Notes: generated by a model from the sequence alone, not told the origin. Positions 35,810 through 45,089 are shown, counted from the stretch's first letter. The stretch: 62,837 bases of DNA from Clostridiales bacterium (GCA_022800315.1 JAAWQC010000010.1:1-62837), one strand, 5' to 3'. Numbers and translations are program-made.

Positions 35810-36271
35810 ATGAAAGTCAAAGAAGTCATGAAAATCCCCTGCTCGCTGGAACTGTTTTGTCTCGGCGGCGGCATTTATAACCTGATCGAGGTGGTGTGGC
35901 GCGGCTACACCCACTGGAGCATGTTTCTCGTCGGCGGCGCCTGCTTTCAGATCATGGGCAAAATCCAGAATTCCGAAAAGTTTAAACACCTGCTGAGCAA
36001 ATGCGCCCTGTGCTCCGCTGCGGTCACAGGCATCGAATTTGTCAGCGGCTGTGTCTTCAATCTGGGATTTAAACTGAACGTCTGGGATTACAGCCAGATG
36101 CCCCTGAACCTGATGGGGCAGGTCTGCGCGCTGTACACCGTCCTCTGGGGTCTGCTGAGCATTGTGGCGCGGCCGGTTTATCGGTTCCTCAGCGAAAAGC
36201 TCAATTCCGCGCTCCCCGCCCGCCGTCCTCAGAGGGCGCCGTTTTTCTTAAAAGATCCGCAGCAGTCCTGA
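35810..36271 (+). CDS. Putative ABC transporter type IV (CmpB-like) membrane protein
   Basis: A 153-residue membrane protein with about four hydrophobic spans (FLVGGACFQIMG, CALCSAAVTGIEFVSGCVFN, GQVCALYTVLWGLLSI). The VWDYSQMPLNLMGQVC signature fits PF06541, a family named putative ABC-transporter type IV, common in Firmicutes and of unknown function. CGGAGGTCACC stands just before the ATG at 35810. Its last 43 bases overlap the end of nth on the other strand. Confidence 0.75.
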   Translation: MKVKEVMKIPCSLELFCLGGGIYNLIEVVWRGYTHWSMFLVGGACFQIMGKIQNSEKFKHLLSKCALCSAAVTGIEFVSGCVFNLGFKLNVWDYSQMPLNLMGQVCALYTVLWGLLSIVARPVYRFLSEKLNSALPARRPQRAPFFLKDPQQS

Positions 36272-36873
36272 AGGGGACAGTCCGCGCAGCGGGGCGCGCG
36301 GGCGCTACATATATCGCGGCCGAACAAGACCAGCCGATGGCAGAAATCGTTGCTTTCCTCCGGCGGGAGCAGCTTTCGAAGCTGTACCTCCACCTTATAC
36401 GGGTCCTTGATGTTGTCGCACAGGCCGATCCGGTTGGAGATGCGGATGCAGTGGGTATCGGTGACGACGGCGGGCTTGCCATAGATGTCGCCGCAGACCA
36501 GATTGGCGGTTTTTCTTCCCACTCCTGGCAGCTTGGTCAGCTCCTCTACCGTATCGGGCACCACACCGCCGTAATCGTCGCGCAGCTTGTTCGCCATAGC
36601 GACGATGTCCCGTGCTTTGGTTTTGTACAGCCCGCAGGAGCGGATATACTCGCCCACCTCTTCGGGATCGGCGTCGGCGAAGGCGTCCAGCGTGGGAAAC
36701 CGTTCAAACAGGGCGGGGGTCACCAGATTGACCCGGGCGTCGGTACACTGGGCCGATAGCCGTGTGGCGATGAGCAGCTGAAGGGGTTCCCGGTAGGTCA
36801 GAGAACAGATCGCGTCGGGATAGCGTTCTTTCAGGCGCTGAACAGAGGTCAGGGCCCGTTCTTTTTTCGTCAT
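36229..36873 (-). CDS. nth: Endonuclease III (DNA glycosylase/AP lyase)
   Basis: A 214-residue enzyme excising oxidised pyrimidines from DNA. The helix-hairpin-helix LPGVGRKTANLV holds the catalytic Lys, the Asp is in VVTDTHCIRISNR, and four Cys residues (CSARAPRC, ADC, then a C at the end of PLQDCC) bind a 4Fe-4S cluster. An AGGAGG touches the upstream ATG, so the second ATG (36873), six bases away, is the better start. It has its own promoter at 36940-36912. Confidence 0.95.
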   Translation of the reverse strand: MTKKERALTSVQRLKERYPDAICSLTYREPLQLLIATRLSAQCTDARVNLVTPALFERFPTLDAFADADPEEVGEYIRSCGLYKTKARDIVAMANKLRDDYGGVVPDTVEELTKLPGVGRKTANLVCGDIYGKPAVVTDTHCIRISNRIGLCDNIKDPYKVEVQLRKLLPPEESNDFCHRLVLFGRDICSARAPRCADCPLQDCCGSFKKNGAL

Positions 36874-36911
36874 AATCATCCTCCTATACAGACAATCGGA
36901 TGGCTGAAATC

Positions 36912-36940
36912 AGTGTATCACGGGGTGAAAAGACTGTCAA
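36912..36940 (-). promoter_or_regulatory. Promoter of nth
   Basis: On the minus strand, TTGACA (36940-36935) and TACACT (36917-36912) with 17-base spacing. Confidence 0.75.
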
Positions 36941-37005
36941 ACTTTCTGGTAAAATAGCGGAAAACGGGATATCATTACCAGTCTGAAGGGAAAGAAGGTA
37001 GGTTT

Positions 37006-37497
37006 ATGCCCTGTTGTTTTCCGCCGGTTGCCGACCGGTGGTCCGAAGTGCTTCTTCTGGGGACGATGCCGTCGGAGGATTCACTGAAAAGCGGGCGGTA
37101 TTACGGCAATCCCCGCAACGCCTTCTGGCCGCTGATGTACGCGCTGTGGGGCGAACTCCCGGCCGATGATTATGAGCAGCGCAAACGTTTTGTACTGGAA
37201 AAGAGGATAGCCCTTTGGGATGTGCTGGCCGCCTGCGAACGGGAGGGAAGCGCAGACGCCGCGATCCGTTGCCCGATACCAAACGATTTTGCCGCCTTTG
37301 CCGCCGATCATCCGCTGATACGGCTGGTCGCCTTCAATTCTCATACGGCGGAACAGCTGTATGGGCGGCTGGTGCGGCCCGACCCTTTTGCGAACGTTCA
37401 AAAGCTGATGCTGCCTTCCTCCAGCCCGGCGCGGGCCATGCGGTTTGAGGATAAGCTGGCGGCGTGGATGCCGGTACGGCGCGCCTTTGAGCACTGA
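37006..37497 (+). CDS. DNA-deoxyinosine glycosylase (uracil-DNA glycosylase superfamily, HDG type)
   Basis: A 163-residue UDG-fold protein. The N-terminal LLLGTMPSEDSL motif, YYGNPRNAFWPL and the C-terminal LPSSSPAR identify the hypoxanthine/deoxyinosine glycosylase group, which removes deaminated adenine from DNA. AAGGTAGG precedes the ATG. It is divergent from nth, another base-excision-repair gene. Confidence 0.88.
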   Translation: MPCCFPPVADRWSEVLLLGTMPSEDSLKSGRYYGNPRNAFWPLMYALWGELPADDYEQRKRFVLEKRIALWDVLAACEREGSADAAIRCPIPNDFAAFAADHPLIRLVAFNSHTAEQLYGRLVRPDPFANVQKLMLPSSSPARAMRFEDKLAAWMPVRRAFEH

Positions 37498-37562
37498 AAA
37501 GAGGGAAGGGGCGCTTTTATCCGGCGGGAGGGTGACTTTTCCGAAGTATTTTACCAGAACCC

Positions 37563-37592
37563 TTGCGTAGAACCGGAAAAAAGTGCTATGAT
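37563..37592 (+). promoter_or_regulatory. Promoter of glyA
   Basis: TTGCGT (37563-37568) and TATGAT (37587-37592), 18 bases apart, about 35 bases before the start. Confidence 0.6.
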
Positions 37593-37626
37593 AGCGCTAT
37601 AATTGTTTAAAAAGGAGAAGATGCGG

Positions 37627-38880
37627 ATGTACGCTGATATGATGGACACCATCGGATTCGTCACGGGCTATGACCCCGAGGTGGGGGAAGCAATGAAAAA
37701 GGAGCTGCAGCGCCAGAGACGAAATTTGGAGCTGATCGCCTCCGAAAACCTGGTTTCCTCGCCGGTTATGGCGGCCATGGGCAGCGTTCTGACCAATAAA
37801 TACGCGGAGGGTTATCCCGGCAAACGTTATTACGGCGGCTGTCAGGAGGTCGACGTAACCGAAAATATCGCTCGTGAACGTGCCTGCCGCCTGTTCGGCG
37901 CGGAGCACGCCAACGTACAGCCTCATTCGGGTGCACAGGCCAATCAGGCGGCTTATTTTGCCCTGATTAAGCCGGGTGACACTGTCCTCGGCATGAATTT
38001 GGCCCACGGCGGCCATCTCACCCACGGTTCTCCAGTGAATTTCTCCGGCGCACTTTACAACTTCGTCCCCTACGGCGTGGACGAGGAGACCGGCTACATC
38101 GATTACGACAAGCTGATGGCGCTGGCCATGGAATCCAAACCCAAGCTGATCGTGGCGGGCGCCAGCGCCTACCCGCGGGAAATCCGTTTCGACAAGCTGC
38201 GGGAGATCGCCGATGCCTGCGGTGCCAAGCTGATGGTAGATATGGCCCATATTGCCGGCTTGGTGGCGGCTGGTGAGCATATGAACCCGGTGCCCTACTG
38301 TGACGTGGTGACCACCACTACCCATAAGACGCTGCGCGGCCCCCGCGGCGGCATGATCCTGTGCCGTGAGGAATACGCCAAGGCCATTGATAAGGCGGTT
38401 TTTCCCGGTTCGCAGGGCGGCCCGCTGATGCACGTCATCGCCGCCAAGGCGGTCTGCCTGGGCGAGGCGCTGTCCGACGGTTTCAAAACCTACCAGCAGC
38501 AGGTCCGTAAAAACGCGGCGGCGCTGGCCGCCGGCCTGACCGGCCGCGGTCTGAAGCTGGTTTCCGGCGGTACCGACAACCACCTGATGCTGATGGACCT
38601 GCGGGAAACCGGCATCACAGGCAAGGAACTGGAGCACCGTCTGGACGAGGTGTTCATAACGGTCAACAAGAATACCATCCCCAACGAGCCGTTGTCCCCC
38701 TTCGTCACCAGCGGTATCCGTATCGGTACCCCGGCGGTGACCAGCCGTGGGCTGAAGGAAGCGGATATGGATCGAATCGCCGGTTTCATCGCCGACGCTG
38801 TGACCGATTTTGAAGGTAAAGCGGACGCCATTCGCGCGGGTGTGAACGACATCTGCGCGCAGTATCCGCTGTACGAATAA
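37627..38880 (+). CDS. glyA: Serine hydroxymethyltransferase
   Basis: A 417-residue pyridoxal-phosphate enzyme that interconverts serine and glycine and loads one-carbon units on tetrahydrofolate. [26 protein letters not shown] and the cofactor lysine in [15 protein letters not shown] are all present. An AAAGGAG is nine bases before the ATG at 37627; an ATG two codons upstream is only three bases from it and less likely. It may feed the MetF-MetH pathway encoded at the far end of the window. Confidence 0.97.
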   Translation: MYADMMDTIGFVTGYDPEVGEAMKKELQRQRRNLELIASENLVSSPVMAAMGSVLTNKYAEGYPGKRYYGGCQEVDVTENIARERACRLFGAEHANVQPHSGAQANQAAYFALIKPGDTVLGMNLAHGGHLTHGSPVNFSGALYNFVPYGVDEETGYIDYDKLMALAMESKPKLIVAGASAYPREIRFDKLREIADACGAKLMVDMAHIAGLVAAGEHMNPVPYCDVVTTTTHKTLRGPRGGMILCREEYAKAIDKAVFPGSQGGPLMHVIAAKAVCLGEALSDGFKTYQQQVRKNAAALAAGLTGRGLKLVSGGTDNHLMLMDLRETGITGKELEHRLDEVFITVNKNTIPNEPLSPFVTSGIRIGTPAVTSRGLKEADMDRIAGFIADAVTDFEGKADAIRAGVNDICAQYPLYE

Positions 38881-38898
38881 GCGGGAGGCGGAAACGGT

Positions 38899-39651
38899 AT
38901 GTCGATGTTTGACGGCAATGTTTTTTCCAACGCCCTGGGCATGATCGTCTCGCTGACCGTCATTCTGCCGGCGGGCAGCAAGTACGGTACCCCGGACGGG
39001 GATATGCCGGTTCTCACCCTGCTGCACGGCCTGTCGGACAACCGCAGCGCCTGGGTGCGGCGCACCAAGGTGGACCTGTACGCCGAGCAGGCGGGCCTGG
39101 CTGTGGTGATTCCTGAGGTACAGCGCAGCTTTTACACCGATATGGCTTATGGCCTCGATTACTATACCTACGTTTCGGAGGAACTGCCCAGGCTCTGCCG
39201 CCAGATGTTCCGCCTGTCCGACCGGCGGGAGGACAACTTCGTAGCCGGCCTGTCCATGGGCGGCTACGGGGCGCTTAAGCTGGCTTTCCAGCATCCGGAG
39301 CGGTATGCGGCGGCGGCCTGCTTTTCCGGCGCGGTAGACGCGCAGAGCCGGTACGATCTGCTCCCTGAAAAGGAGCGGATCTCCATCAACAAGGATCGGC
39401 TGGCCGATGACTGCAACCTGTTCCTTTTGGCCGAGGGCCTGAAGGAAAAAGGGCCGGCGCCCCGCCTGTACATGACCTGCGGACGATCCGATTTTATGTA
39501 CGAGGACAATCAGCGATTCCATCATCATATGGAATCGCTGGGCATTGAACACACCTATGAGGAATGGGACGGTGGACACGACTGGTTCTTCTGGGACGAG
39601 AGCATTCGCCGAGCGATCCCCTTCCTGCTGGAGGAAAAGAACGCCGATTGA
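38899..39651 (+). CDS. Alpha/beta-hydrolase esterase (EstA / esterase D type)
   Basis: A 250-residue serine esterase. LLHGLSDNRSAW forms the oxyanion region, GLSMGGYGA carries the nucleophile Ser, CGRSDFMYEDN the Asp and GGHDWFFWDE the His. It belongs to the putative-esterase/tributyrin esterase group; the natural substrate (acyl esters or S-formylglutathione-like thioesters) is unknown. It lies 18 bases after glyA, probably co-transcribed. Confidence 0.88.
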   Translation: MSMFDGNVFSNALGMIVSLTVILPAGSKYGTPDGDMPVLTLLHGLSDNRSAWVRRTKVDLYAEQAGLAVVIPEVQRSFYTDMAYGLDYYTYVSEELPRLCRQMFRLSDRREDNFVAGLSMGGYGALKLAFQHPERYAAAACFSGAVDAQSRYDLLPEKERISINKDRLADDCNLFLLAEGLKEKGPAPRLYMTCGRSDFMYEDNQRFHHHMESLGIEHTYEEWDGGHDWFFWDESIRRAIPFLLEEKNAD

Positions 39652-39670
39652 GGAAAGGGCGTGAGGACTA

Positions 39671-40972
39671 ATGGCCGCACCACTGGCCGACCGGCTGCGG
39701 CCGGACAGCCTTGACACCATCGTGGGCCAGCGCCATCTGCTGGCTCCCGGCAAGGCGCTCAGGCGCATTATCGAATCAGGGGACATCCCCAACCTGATCT
39801 TTTACGGTCCGTCCGGTGTGGGTAAAACCACCCTGGCCAGTATTATCGCCGCCCGTACCGACCGCCGCCTGCACCGTCTCAACGGCACCACCGCCTCCAC
39901 AGCGGATATCAAGGCGGTGGTGGAGGAACTGGATTCCTTCGCGGGCATGAACGGCATCCTGCTATATCTGGACGAAATCCAGTATTTCAACAAAAAGCAG
40001 CAGCAGACTCTGTTGGAACATATCGAAAAGGGACGTATCACCCTGATCGCCTCCACCACCGAAAACCCCTATTTTTATGTGTATGGCGCGATATTGAGCC
40101 GCTCCACCGTCTTTGAGTTCAAAGCGGTGGACAGCGAAGAGATCGAACCGGCGGTGGAACGGGCGTTTACGTTTCTGGAGGGGGAGCGCTCGACGATCAT
40201 CGGACGGGAAGAGGGGGTGGTCGCGCACATCGCTTCCGCCTGCGGCGGCGATGTGCGTAAGGCTATCAACGCGGTGGAGCTGTGCGTACTGGCGGCTTCT
40301 CCCGCCGCCGACGGCAGCCTCAGTGTGACGCTGGACATCGCGCAGCAGCTGGCCCAGCGCAGCGCCATGCGCTACGACCGGGAAGGAGACGAGCATTACG
40401 ACATCGTCTCCGCCTATCAGAAATCCATGCGCGGTTCCGATCCCGACGCGGCGGTGCATTATCTGGCCCGCCTGCTGGAGGCGGGCGACCTGCCCTCCGC
40501 CTGCCGGCGTCTGATGGTCTGCGCCTGCGAGGATGTGGGTCTGGCCTATCCCATGATTATCCCCATCGTTAAGGCGGCGGTGGATGCCGCCATGCAGGTG
40601 GGCCTGCCGGAGGCGGCGCTGCCCCTGTCGGACGCGGTGATCCTGGTGGCCACGGCGCCCAAGTCCAATACCGGCGCTCTCGCCGTGTGGGACGCGATGG
40701 GCGACCTGCAGGCAGGACGTTCCGGACCGATCCCGCGCCAGCTGCAAAACAAGCATTTCGATGGGGAAGACAACGAGCGCAAGGGGCAGTTCTATCAGTA
40801 CCCCCACGATTTCCCCGACCGATGGATACCGCAGCAGTACCTGCCCGACGCGCTGAAGGACCGGGTTTATTACCATCCGGGCGACAACAAGAACGAGCAG
40901 GCTTTCAAAGCCTACTGGGATAAAATTAAAGGGAAAAAGGGTGACAAAAACAGCGGCGGCGGAAACGGTTGA
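39671..40972 (+). CDS. rarA: Replication-associated recombination protein A (RarA/MgsA)
   Basis: A 433-residue AAA+ ATPase of the clamp-loader class working at stalled replication forks. LADRLRPDSLDTIVGQRHLLAPGK at the start, the Walker A GPSGVGKTT, Walker B LYLDEIQYFNKKQQ and the RarA-specific C-terminal domain with YPHDFPDRWIPQQYLPD are present. It begins 19 bases after the esterase. Confidence 0.95.
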   Translation: MAAPLADRLRPDSLDTIVGQRHLLAPGKALRRIIESGDIPNLIFYGPSGVGKTTLASIIAARTDRRLHRLNGTTASTADIKAVVEELDSFAGMNGILLYLDEIQYFNKKQQQTLLEHIEKGRITLIASTTENPYFYVYGAILSRSTVFEFKAVDSEEIEPAVERAFTFLEGERSTIIGREEGVVAHIASACGGDVRKAINAVELCVLAASPAADGSLSVTLDIAQQLAQRSAMRYDREGDEHYDIVSAYQKSMRGSDPDAAVHYLARLLEAGDLPSACRRLMVCACEDVGLAYPMIIPIVKAAVDAAMQVGLPEAALPLSDAVILVATAPKSNTGALAVWDAMGDLQAGRSGPIPRQLQNKHFDGEDNERKGQFYQYPHDFPDRWIPQQYLPDALKDRVYYHPGDNKNEQAFKAYWDKIKGKKGDKNSGGGNG

Positions 40973-41001
40973 TCCGCCCCGCGGAAACTGAGGAGGAGCA
41001 C

Positions 41002-42582
41002 ATGTCGGAAAAACAAATTTGTATGCTGATCTCCATGGCGGTATACATGGTGGTCGTGCTGATCATCGGCATCATCTGCGCCAAACGGAACAAGACCGCC
41101 GACGATTTCTATCTGGGAGGACGCAAGCTGAATCCTCTGGTGGCGGCCATGAGCGCGGAGGCTTCGGATATGAGCAGCTGGCTGCTCATGGGCCTGCCGG
41201 GACTCGCTTTCCTGTCTGGTGTGGCGGATGCAGGCTGGACCGCTATCGGCCTTGCCGTCGGCACCTATCTCAACTGGCTCATCGTGGCCAAGCGCCTGCG
41301 GCGCTATACGGTGGTAGCGCGCAATTCCATCACTCTGCCGGATTTCTTTTCCAACCGGTTCCACGACAAACATAAGATATTGATGAGCGTATCGGCCCTT
41401 ATGATCCTGATCTTTTTCGTGCCGTATACAGCCTCCGGTTTTGCTGCCTGCGGCAAGCTGTTCAGCAGCCTGTTCCAGCTGGATTATTTTTGGGCGATGC
41501 TGCTCAGCGCCGTGGTTATCGTCGCCTATACCACCATCGGCGGTTTTCTGGCAGCCAGCACCACCGACTTGATGCAGGGCATCGTTATGTCGATCGCGCT
41601 GGTAATCGTGCTGGTGTTCGGCATCAGCACAGCCGGCGGCGTCGGCGCGGTGATGGAAAACGCTCAGAACATGCCGGGGTTCCTCAGCATGTTTGACGTT
41701 CACGTACCCGCCACCGGCGGCTCGGAACCCTATGGCTTCCTGAAAATCGTTTCTATGATGGCATGGGGTCTGGGCTACTTCGGCATGCCTCACGTGCTGC
41801 TCCGGTTTATGGCTATCCGCAGCGAGCATCAGCTGAAAACCTCCCGCCGTATCGCCTCGGTGTGGGTGGTCATCTCCCTGTTCGTCTCGGTCATGATCGG
41901 CGTCATCGGCGCCAAAGCCATTCCCGAGCTGCTGGATCGTTCCAGCCTGGTGGGAGCCGGCGCGGATACGCTGGCGGCAGCCACATCTCAGTCGGAAACC
42001 ATCTTTATCAAAATCGCCGACACCTTGGCCAACAGCGGCATACTGCCCGCTCTGCTGGCCGGCGTGATTCTGGCGGGTATTCTGGCGGCTACCATGTCCA
42101 CGGCGGATTCCCAGCTGCTGGCGGCTTCCTCCAGTGTGGCGCAAAACTTCTTCAAAGGCCTGATCTGCAAAAACGCCAAGGAAAAGACCACCATGTGGGT
42201 GGCGCGGGGTACCGTTATCGTCATCGCCATTATTGCGGTGATGATCGCTTCCGATCCCAACAGCTCGGTTTTCGAAATCGTTTCATTTGCCTGGGCGGGT
42301 TTCGGGGCCACCTTCGGCCCGCTGGTGCTTTTCTCGCTGTTCTGGAAACGCACCACCCTGCAGGGGGCTTTGGCGGGCATGGTATCCGGCGGCGTGATGA
42401 TTTTCCTGTGGAAATTTCTCATTAAGCCGCTGGGCGGCGTCTGGGGAATTTACGAGCTGCTGCCCGCTTTTATCGTGGCGAGCATCCTGATTCTGGTGGT
42501 CAGCCTGCTGACCAAGGCCCCTTCGCAGGAAATTGTGGACGAATTCGAGCTGGCGGCGGATAAGACCCGCGCGGTGGAGTAA
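41002..42582 (+). CDS. putP: Sodium/solute symporter, PutP-like (sodium/proline)
   Basis: A 526-residue SSS-family transporter with about 13 spans. DDFYLGGRKLNPLVAAMSAEASDMSSWLLMGLPG near the start is highly typical of PutP, as are TTIGGFLAASTTDLMQG and the later ATMSTADSQLLAASS sodium-site segment. Proline is the probable substrate, inferred from similarity. GAGGAGGAGC precedes the ATG at 41002. Confidence 0.9.
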   Translation: MSEKQICMLISMAVYMVVVLIIGIICAKRNKTADDFYLGGRKLNPLVAAMSAEASDMSSWLLMGLPGLAFLSGVADAGWTAIGLAVGTYLNWLIVAKRLRRYTVVARNSITLPDFFSNRFHDKHKILMSVSALMILIFFVPYTASGFAACGKLFSSLFQLDYFWAMLLSAVVIVAYTTIGGFLAASTTDLMQGIVMSIALVIVLVFGISTAGGVGAVMENAQNMPGFLSMFDVHVPATGGSEPYGFLKIVSMMAWGLGYFGMPHVLLRFMAIRSEHQLKTSRRIASVWVVISLFVSVMIGVIGAKAIPELLDRSSLVGAGADTLAAATSQSETIFIKIADTLANSGILPALLAGVILAGILAATMSTADSQLLAASSSVAQNFFKGLICKNAKEKTTMWVARGTVIVIAIIAVMIASDPNSSVFEIVSFAWAGFGATFGPLVLFSLFWKRTTLQGALAGMVSGGVMIFLWKFLIKPLGGVWGIYELLPAFIVASILILVVSLLTKAPSQEIVDEFELAADKTRAVE

Positions 42583-42606
42583 ATCAGGGGATAAGGAGAC
42601 ACTTAC

Positions 42607-42924
42607 ATGCCGAAAACCTTCGTCAAGAACGATTCCGGCTTCGTCTGTGCCCACTGCGGCCGGACGGTGGGAAAGCTCTCCTATACCTCCCGCGACCACT
42701 GCCCGTACTGCCTGCACTCCCTCCACGTGGATATTCATCCGGGGGACCGGGCCAATCCCTGCCGGGGGGACTTAAAGCCCGTCGGTGCGGAGACCAGCGG
42801 AAAAAAAGGGCTTGTCATCGTCTATCGATGCGTCAAATGCGGTGAGTTTCACCGGAATAAAGCGGCGGACGACGACGATTACGAAAAGATAGTGCGCCTG
42901 TCCGCTCACGAAGAATTGGAATAA
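42607..42924 (+). CDS. RNHCP domain protein
   Basis: A 105-residue small protein with Cys pairs CAHCG and CPYC, the RDHCPYCLHSLHVD motif that gives the RNHCP family its name, and a C-terminal YRCVKCGEFHRNK. Presumed to bind zinc and possibly nucleic acid; function unknown. AAGGAGAC precedes the ATG. Ends at a strong terminator. Confidence 0.9.
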   Translation: MPKTFVKNDSGFVCAHCGRTVGKLSYTSRDHCPYCLHSLHVDIHPGDRANPCRGDLKPVGAETSGKKGLVIVYRCVKCGEFHRNKAADDDDYEKIVRLSAHEELE

Positions 42925-42967
42925 AGCAAGAGGCGCGGGAACTCAGTTCCCGCGCCTCTTGCTTTAT
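42922..42967. terminator. Bidirectional terminator after the RNHCP gene
   Basis: A 20-pair perfect stem around loop TCA, flanked by AAAG and CTTT. It separates the RNHCP gene from the oppositely oriented remnant. Confidence 0.93.
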
Positions 42968-42975
42968 TCTGTGGT

Positions 42976-43276
42976 TTATTTCAGATCACTGGCGGTCATT
43001 TTGAAAAATTTTTTGACCAGTCCGGAGTCCTCCTCGAGAGAAAACCAGGTATTTTCATGATAATAATCAAAAATCGTGATATCTTTGTTATGGAAGATGG
43101 TGCTTTGATGCAGGTAATACAGGACGGTATTGGTCGCGTACGGCCGAATCAATGATCGGATGCTGTAGGCGAGATAGCCTCTTAAACAATCGGCCGACGG
43201 ATGACGGCTCAATCGGAATTCGACAGCGGTATTCACGGGCGATGCTTTCCTCGGTAAAGACGGTATTCGTTTCCAT
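42976..43276 (-). pseudogene. Unrecognised gene remnant, apparently frameshifted
   Basis: A start with a GTGAGGCGG ribosome-binding-like site at 43276 begins METNTVFTEESIAREYRCRI and runs to a stop at 43088. A second frame takes over with GYLAYSIRSLIRPYATNTVLYY to the stop at 42976. The codon usage of the tail is AT-rich. One frameshift near 43180 would join them into a protein of about 100 residues. I recognise no family, so this could also be one short intact gene in either frame. Confidence 0.35.
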
Positions 43277-43314
43277 AGCCGCCTCACTTTCTGTTTTTAT
43301 CATTTGTTTTTCAT

Positions 43315-43881
43315 TTGTGGCAGCTGGAGGAAGACGCTGTCCGGGATGCTGTACAGTCTCTGCCTGATAAATCCGGGGACAATGTCGATATTCGAAGTAT
43401 GGTGCCGATCATTCGGGAGATGGAGCATGCCGTCAATGAGGACGCGCTGGAAATCAAATGCTACGGCGACCAGTGCTTCATGCAGACGGAAAAAGCGTAT
43501 CGTCTCCCGCTGCGCATCGATCTGAAGGCGAAAACCGATAGCACCAATATCCGCCTGTATTTCCATCGGGGCGAGGTCATCTTCAACTGGGAGTGCAACA
43601 TGCCGGAGCTGCGTATTCACGACATCTGCACCGGCGAGAATTACGGGTATCCCGGCCGGGGCCTGATCCCCCAGAACGAGTATGTCGATATCACCTGGAT
43701 AATAGAAAAAGAGTATATGGCCGTGCTGGTCAATGGTGAGCTGCGGCACGGCGGTACCCAGTATACCTACGTATTACAGCAGAAGGACGATCCGGCGCTT
43801 ATAATCGAGGATCATGTGCGCGTATCCTCCGCCTGGGGCAGCACCGTTCATGTCAAATCGTTGAAGGTGAGGGAACTGTAA
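43315..43881 (+). CDS. Hypothetical protein, possibly truncated, beta-sandwich-like
   Basis: A 188-residue frame starting at TTG without a clear ribosome-binding site; the next in-frame ATG is at 43400. From about residue 40 it has alternating beta-strand segments (LPLRIDLKAKTDSTNIRLYF, EVIFNWECNMPELRIHD, DITWIIEKEYMAVLVNG, VRVSSAWGSTVHVKSLKV), reminiscent of the LamG/concanavalin-type domains found at the ends of some regulators. The missing start signals and decayed neighbour suggest it has lost its N-terminal part. Function unknown. Confidence 0.5.
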   Translation: MWQLEEDAVRDAVQSLPDKSGDNVDIRSMVPIIREMEHAVNEDALEIKCYGDQCFMQTEKAYRLPLRIDLKAKTDSTNIRLYFHRGEVIFNWECNMPELRIHDICTGENYGYPGRGLIPQNEYVDITWIIEKEYMAVLVNGELRHGGTQYTYVLQQKDDPALIIEDHVRVSSAWGSTVHVKSLKVREL

Positions 43882-43906
43882 GTCCCTGCAGGAGGCGTTA
43901 TACATA

Positions 43907-43945
43907 TAAAGACGCCGCAGAAGGCATCCTTCTGCGGCGTCTTTT
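43907..43945. terminator. Bidirectional terminator after prfB
   Basis: A 14-pair stem GACGCCGCAGAAGG/CCTTCTGCGGCGTC with loop CAT and flanking AAA/TTTT, between converging genes. Confidence 0.92.
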
Positions 43946-43952
43946 CCCTTCT

Positions 43953-45089
43953 TTAATCGGCGGCGGAAGCGCCGTTTCCCAGCGTGCCGTTGGCCGCCGC
44001 TTTGAGATAAGCGTTGATGAAGCCGTCGATATCGCCGTCCATCACCGCGGTGATGTTGCCCATTTCATAACCGGTGCGGTGGTCTTTTGCCAGCGTGTAG
44101 GGCATAAAGACGTAGGAACGGATTTGGCTGCCCCAGGCAATCTGCGCCTGTCCGCCCTTGATATCCTCAATTTTGTCGTAATGTTCCCGCTCCTTAATTT
44201 CCACCAGCTTGGAGCGCAGCATGCGCATCGCCATTTCCCGGTTTTGATGCTGACTCCGTTCGTTCTGGCAGGCCACCACGATGCCAGTGGGAATATGGGT
44301 GATGCGGATGGCCGATTCGGTTTTGTTGACGTGCTGCCCGCCGGCGCCGCTGGAACGGTAGGTGTCCACCTTCAGGTCTTCGGGGCGGATTTCCACTTCT
44401 ACCGTGTCGTCGATTTCCGGTACGACCTCCAGCGCGGCGAAGGAGGTATGCCGCCGCCCCGACGAATCGAAGGGGGAGACCCGCACCAGGCGATGGACCC
44501 CCGATTCTCCCTTGAGATAACCGTAAGCGTTGAGCCCTTCTATTTCAATAGAGGCGCTTTTCAGCCCTGCTTCATCGCCGTCGAGATAATCAAGGATTTT
44601 ATACTTGCACCCGTGCCGTTCCGCCCAATGTGTGTACATGCGGTAGAGCATCTCCGCCCAGTCCTGCGCCTCGGTACCGCCGGCGCCGGCGTGGAAGGTG
44701 AGAATCGCGTTTTTCGCATCGTATTCCCCCGACAGAAGGGTGGTCAGGCGCTGGGATTCCATGCTGGTCTGCACACGGTTCACATCCGCCGTGCATTCGT
44801 CCAGAAGGGACTCGTCTCCCTCTTCGTCTGCCAGCTCGATCATGGTCAGGGCGTCGTGATACTGACCCACCAGCGTGTCGTAATCCGCCAGCTTGGCTTT
44901 GAGGGCCGAGGCGCGCTGCAGAATCTTCTGCGCGTTCTCCATATCGTCCCAAAATCCTTCAGCCGCCGCTTTTTCATCCAGTTCCTGTGTTTCTTTTTTC
45001 ATCCTGTCCACGCCGAGGGCAGCGGCCAGATCGTCGATATCCGGTTTCAATCCCTCCAGGCGGAGGCGAAGTTCTTCAAACTGCAGCAT
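43953..45089 (-). CDS. prfB: Peptide chain release factor 2
   Basis: A 378-residue factor that ends translation at UGA and UAA codons. The SPF tripeptide that reads the stop codon is in RVSPFDSSGRRH and the catalytic GGQ is in SGAGGQHVNKTESA. The whole protein is in one frame from ATG 45089, so the programmed +1 frameshift found in many bacteria is absent here. The long in-frame extension further upstream runs through rpsF and is not coding. Confidence 0.95.
   Translation of the reverse strand: MLQFEELRLRLEGLKPDIDDLAAALGVDRMKKETQELDEKAAAEGFWDDMENAQKILQRASALKAKLADYDTLVGQYHDALTMIELADEEGDESLLDECTADVNRVQTSMESQRLTTLLSGEYDAKNAILTFHAGAGGTEAQDWAEMLYRMYTHWAERHGCKYKILDYLDGDEAGLKSASIEIEGLNAYGYLKGESGVHRLVRVSPFDSSGRRHTSFAALEVVPEIDDTVEVEIRPEDLKVDTYRSSGAGGQHVNKTESAIRITHIPTGIVVACQNERSQHQNREMAMRMLRSKLVEIKEREHYDKIEDIKGGQAQIAWGSQIRSYVFMPYTLAKDHRTGYEMGNITAVMDGDIDGFINAYLKAAANGTLGNGASAAD

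Noticed and set aside
37597-39792. A 731-codon open frame on the minus strand opposite glyA and the esterase
   Set aside because: It is antisense to two genes with full family motifs and its translation has no recognisable domain. High GC and codon bias create such empty frames.
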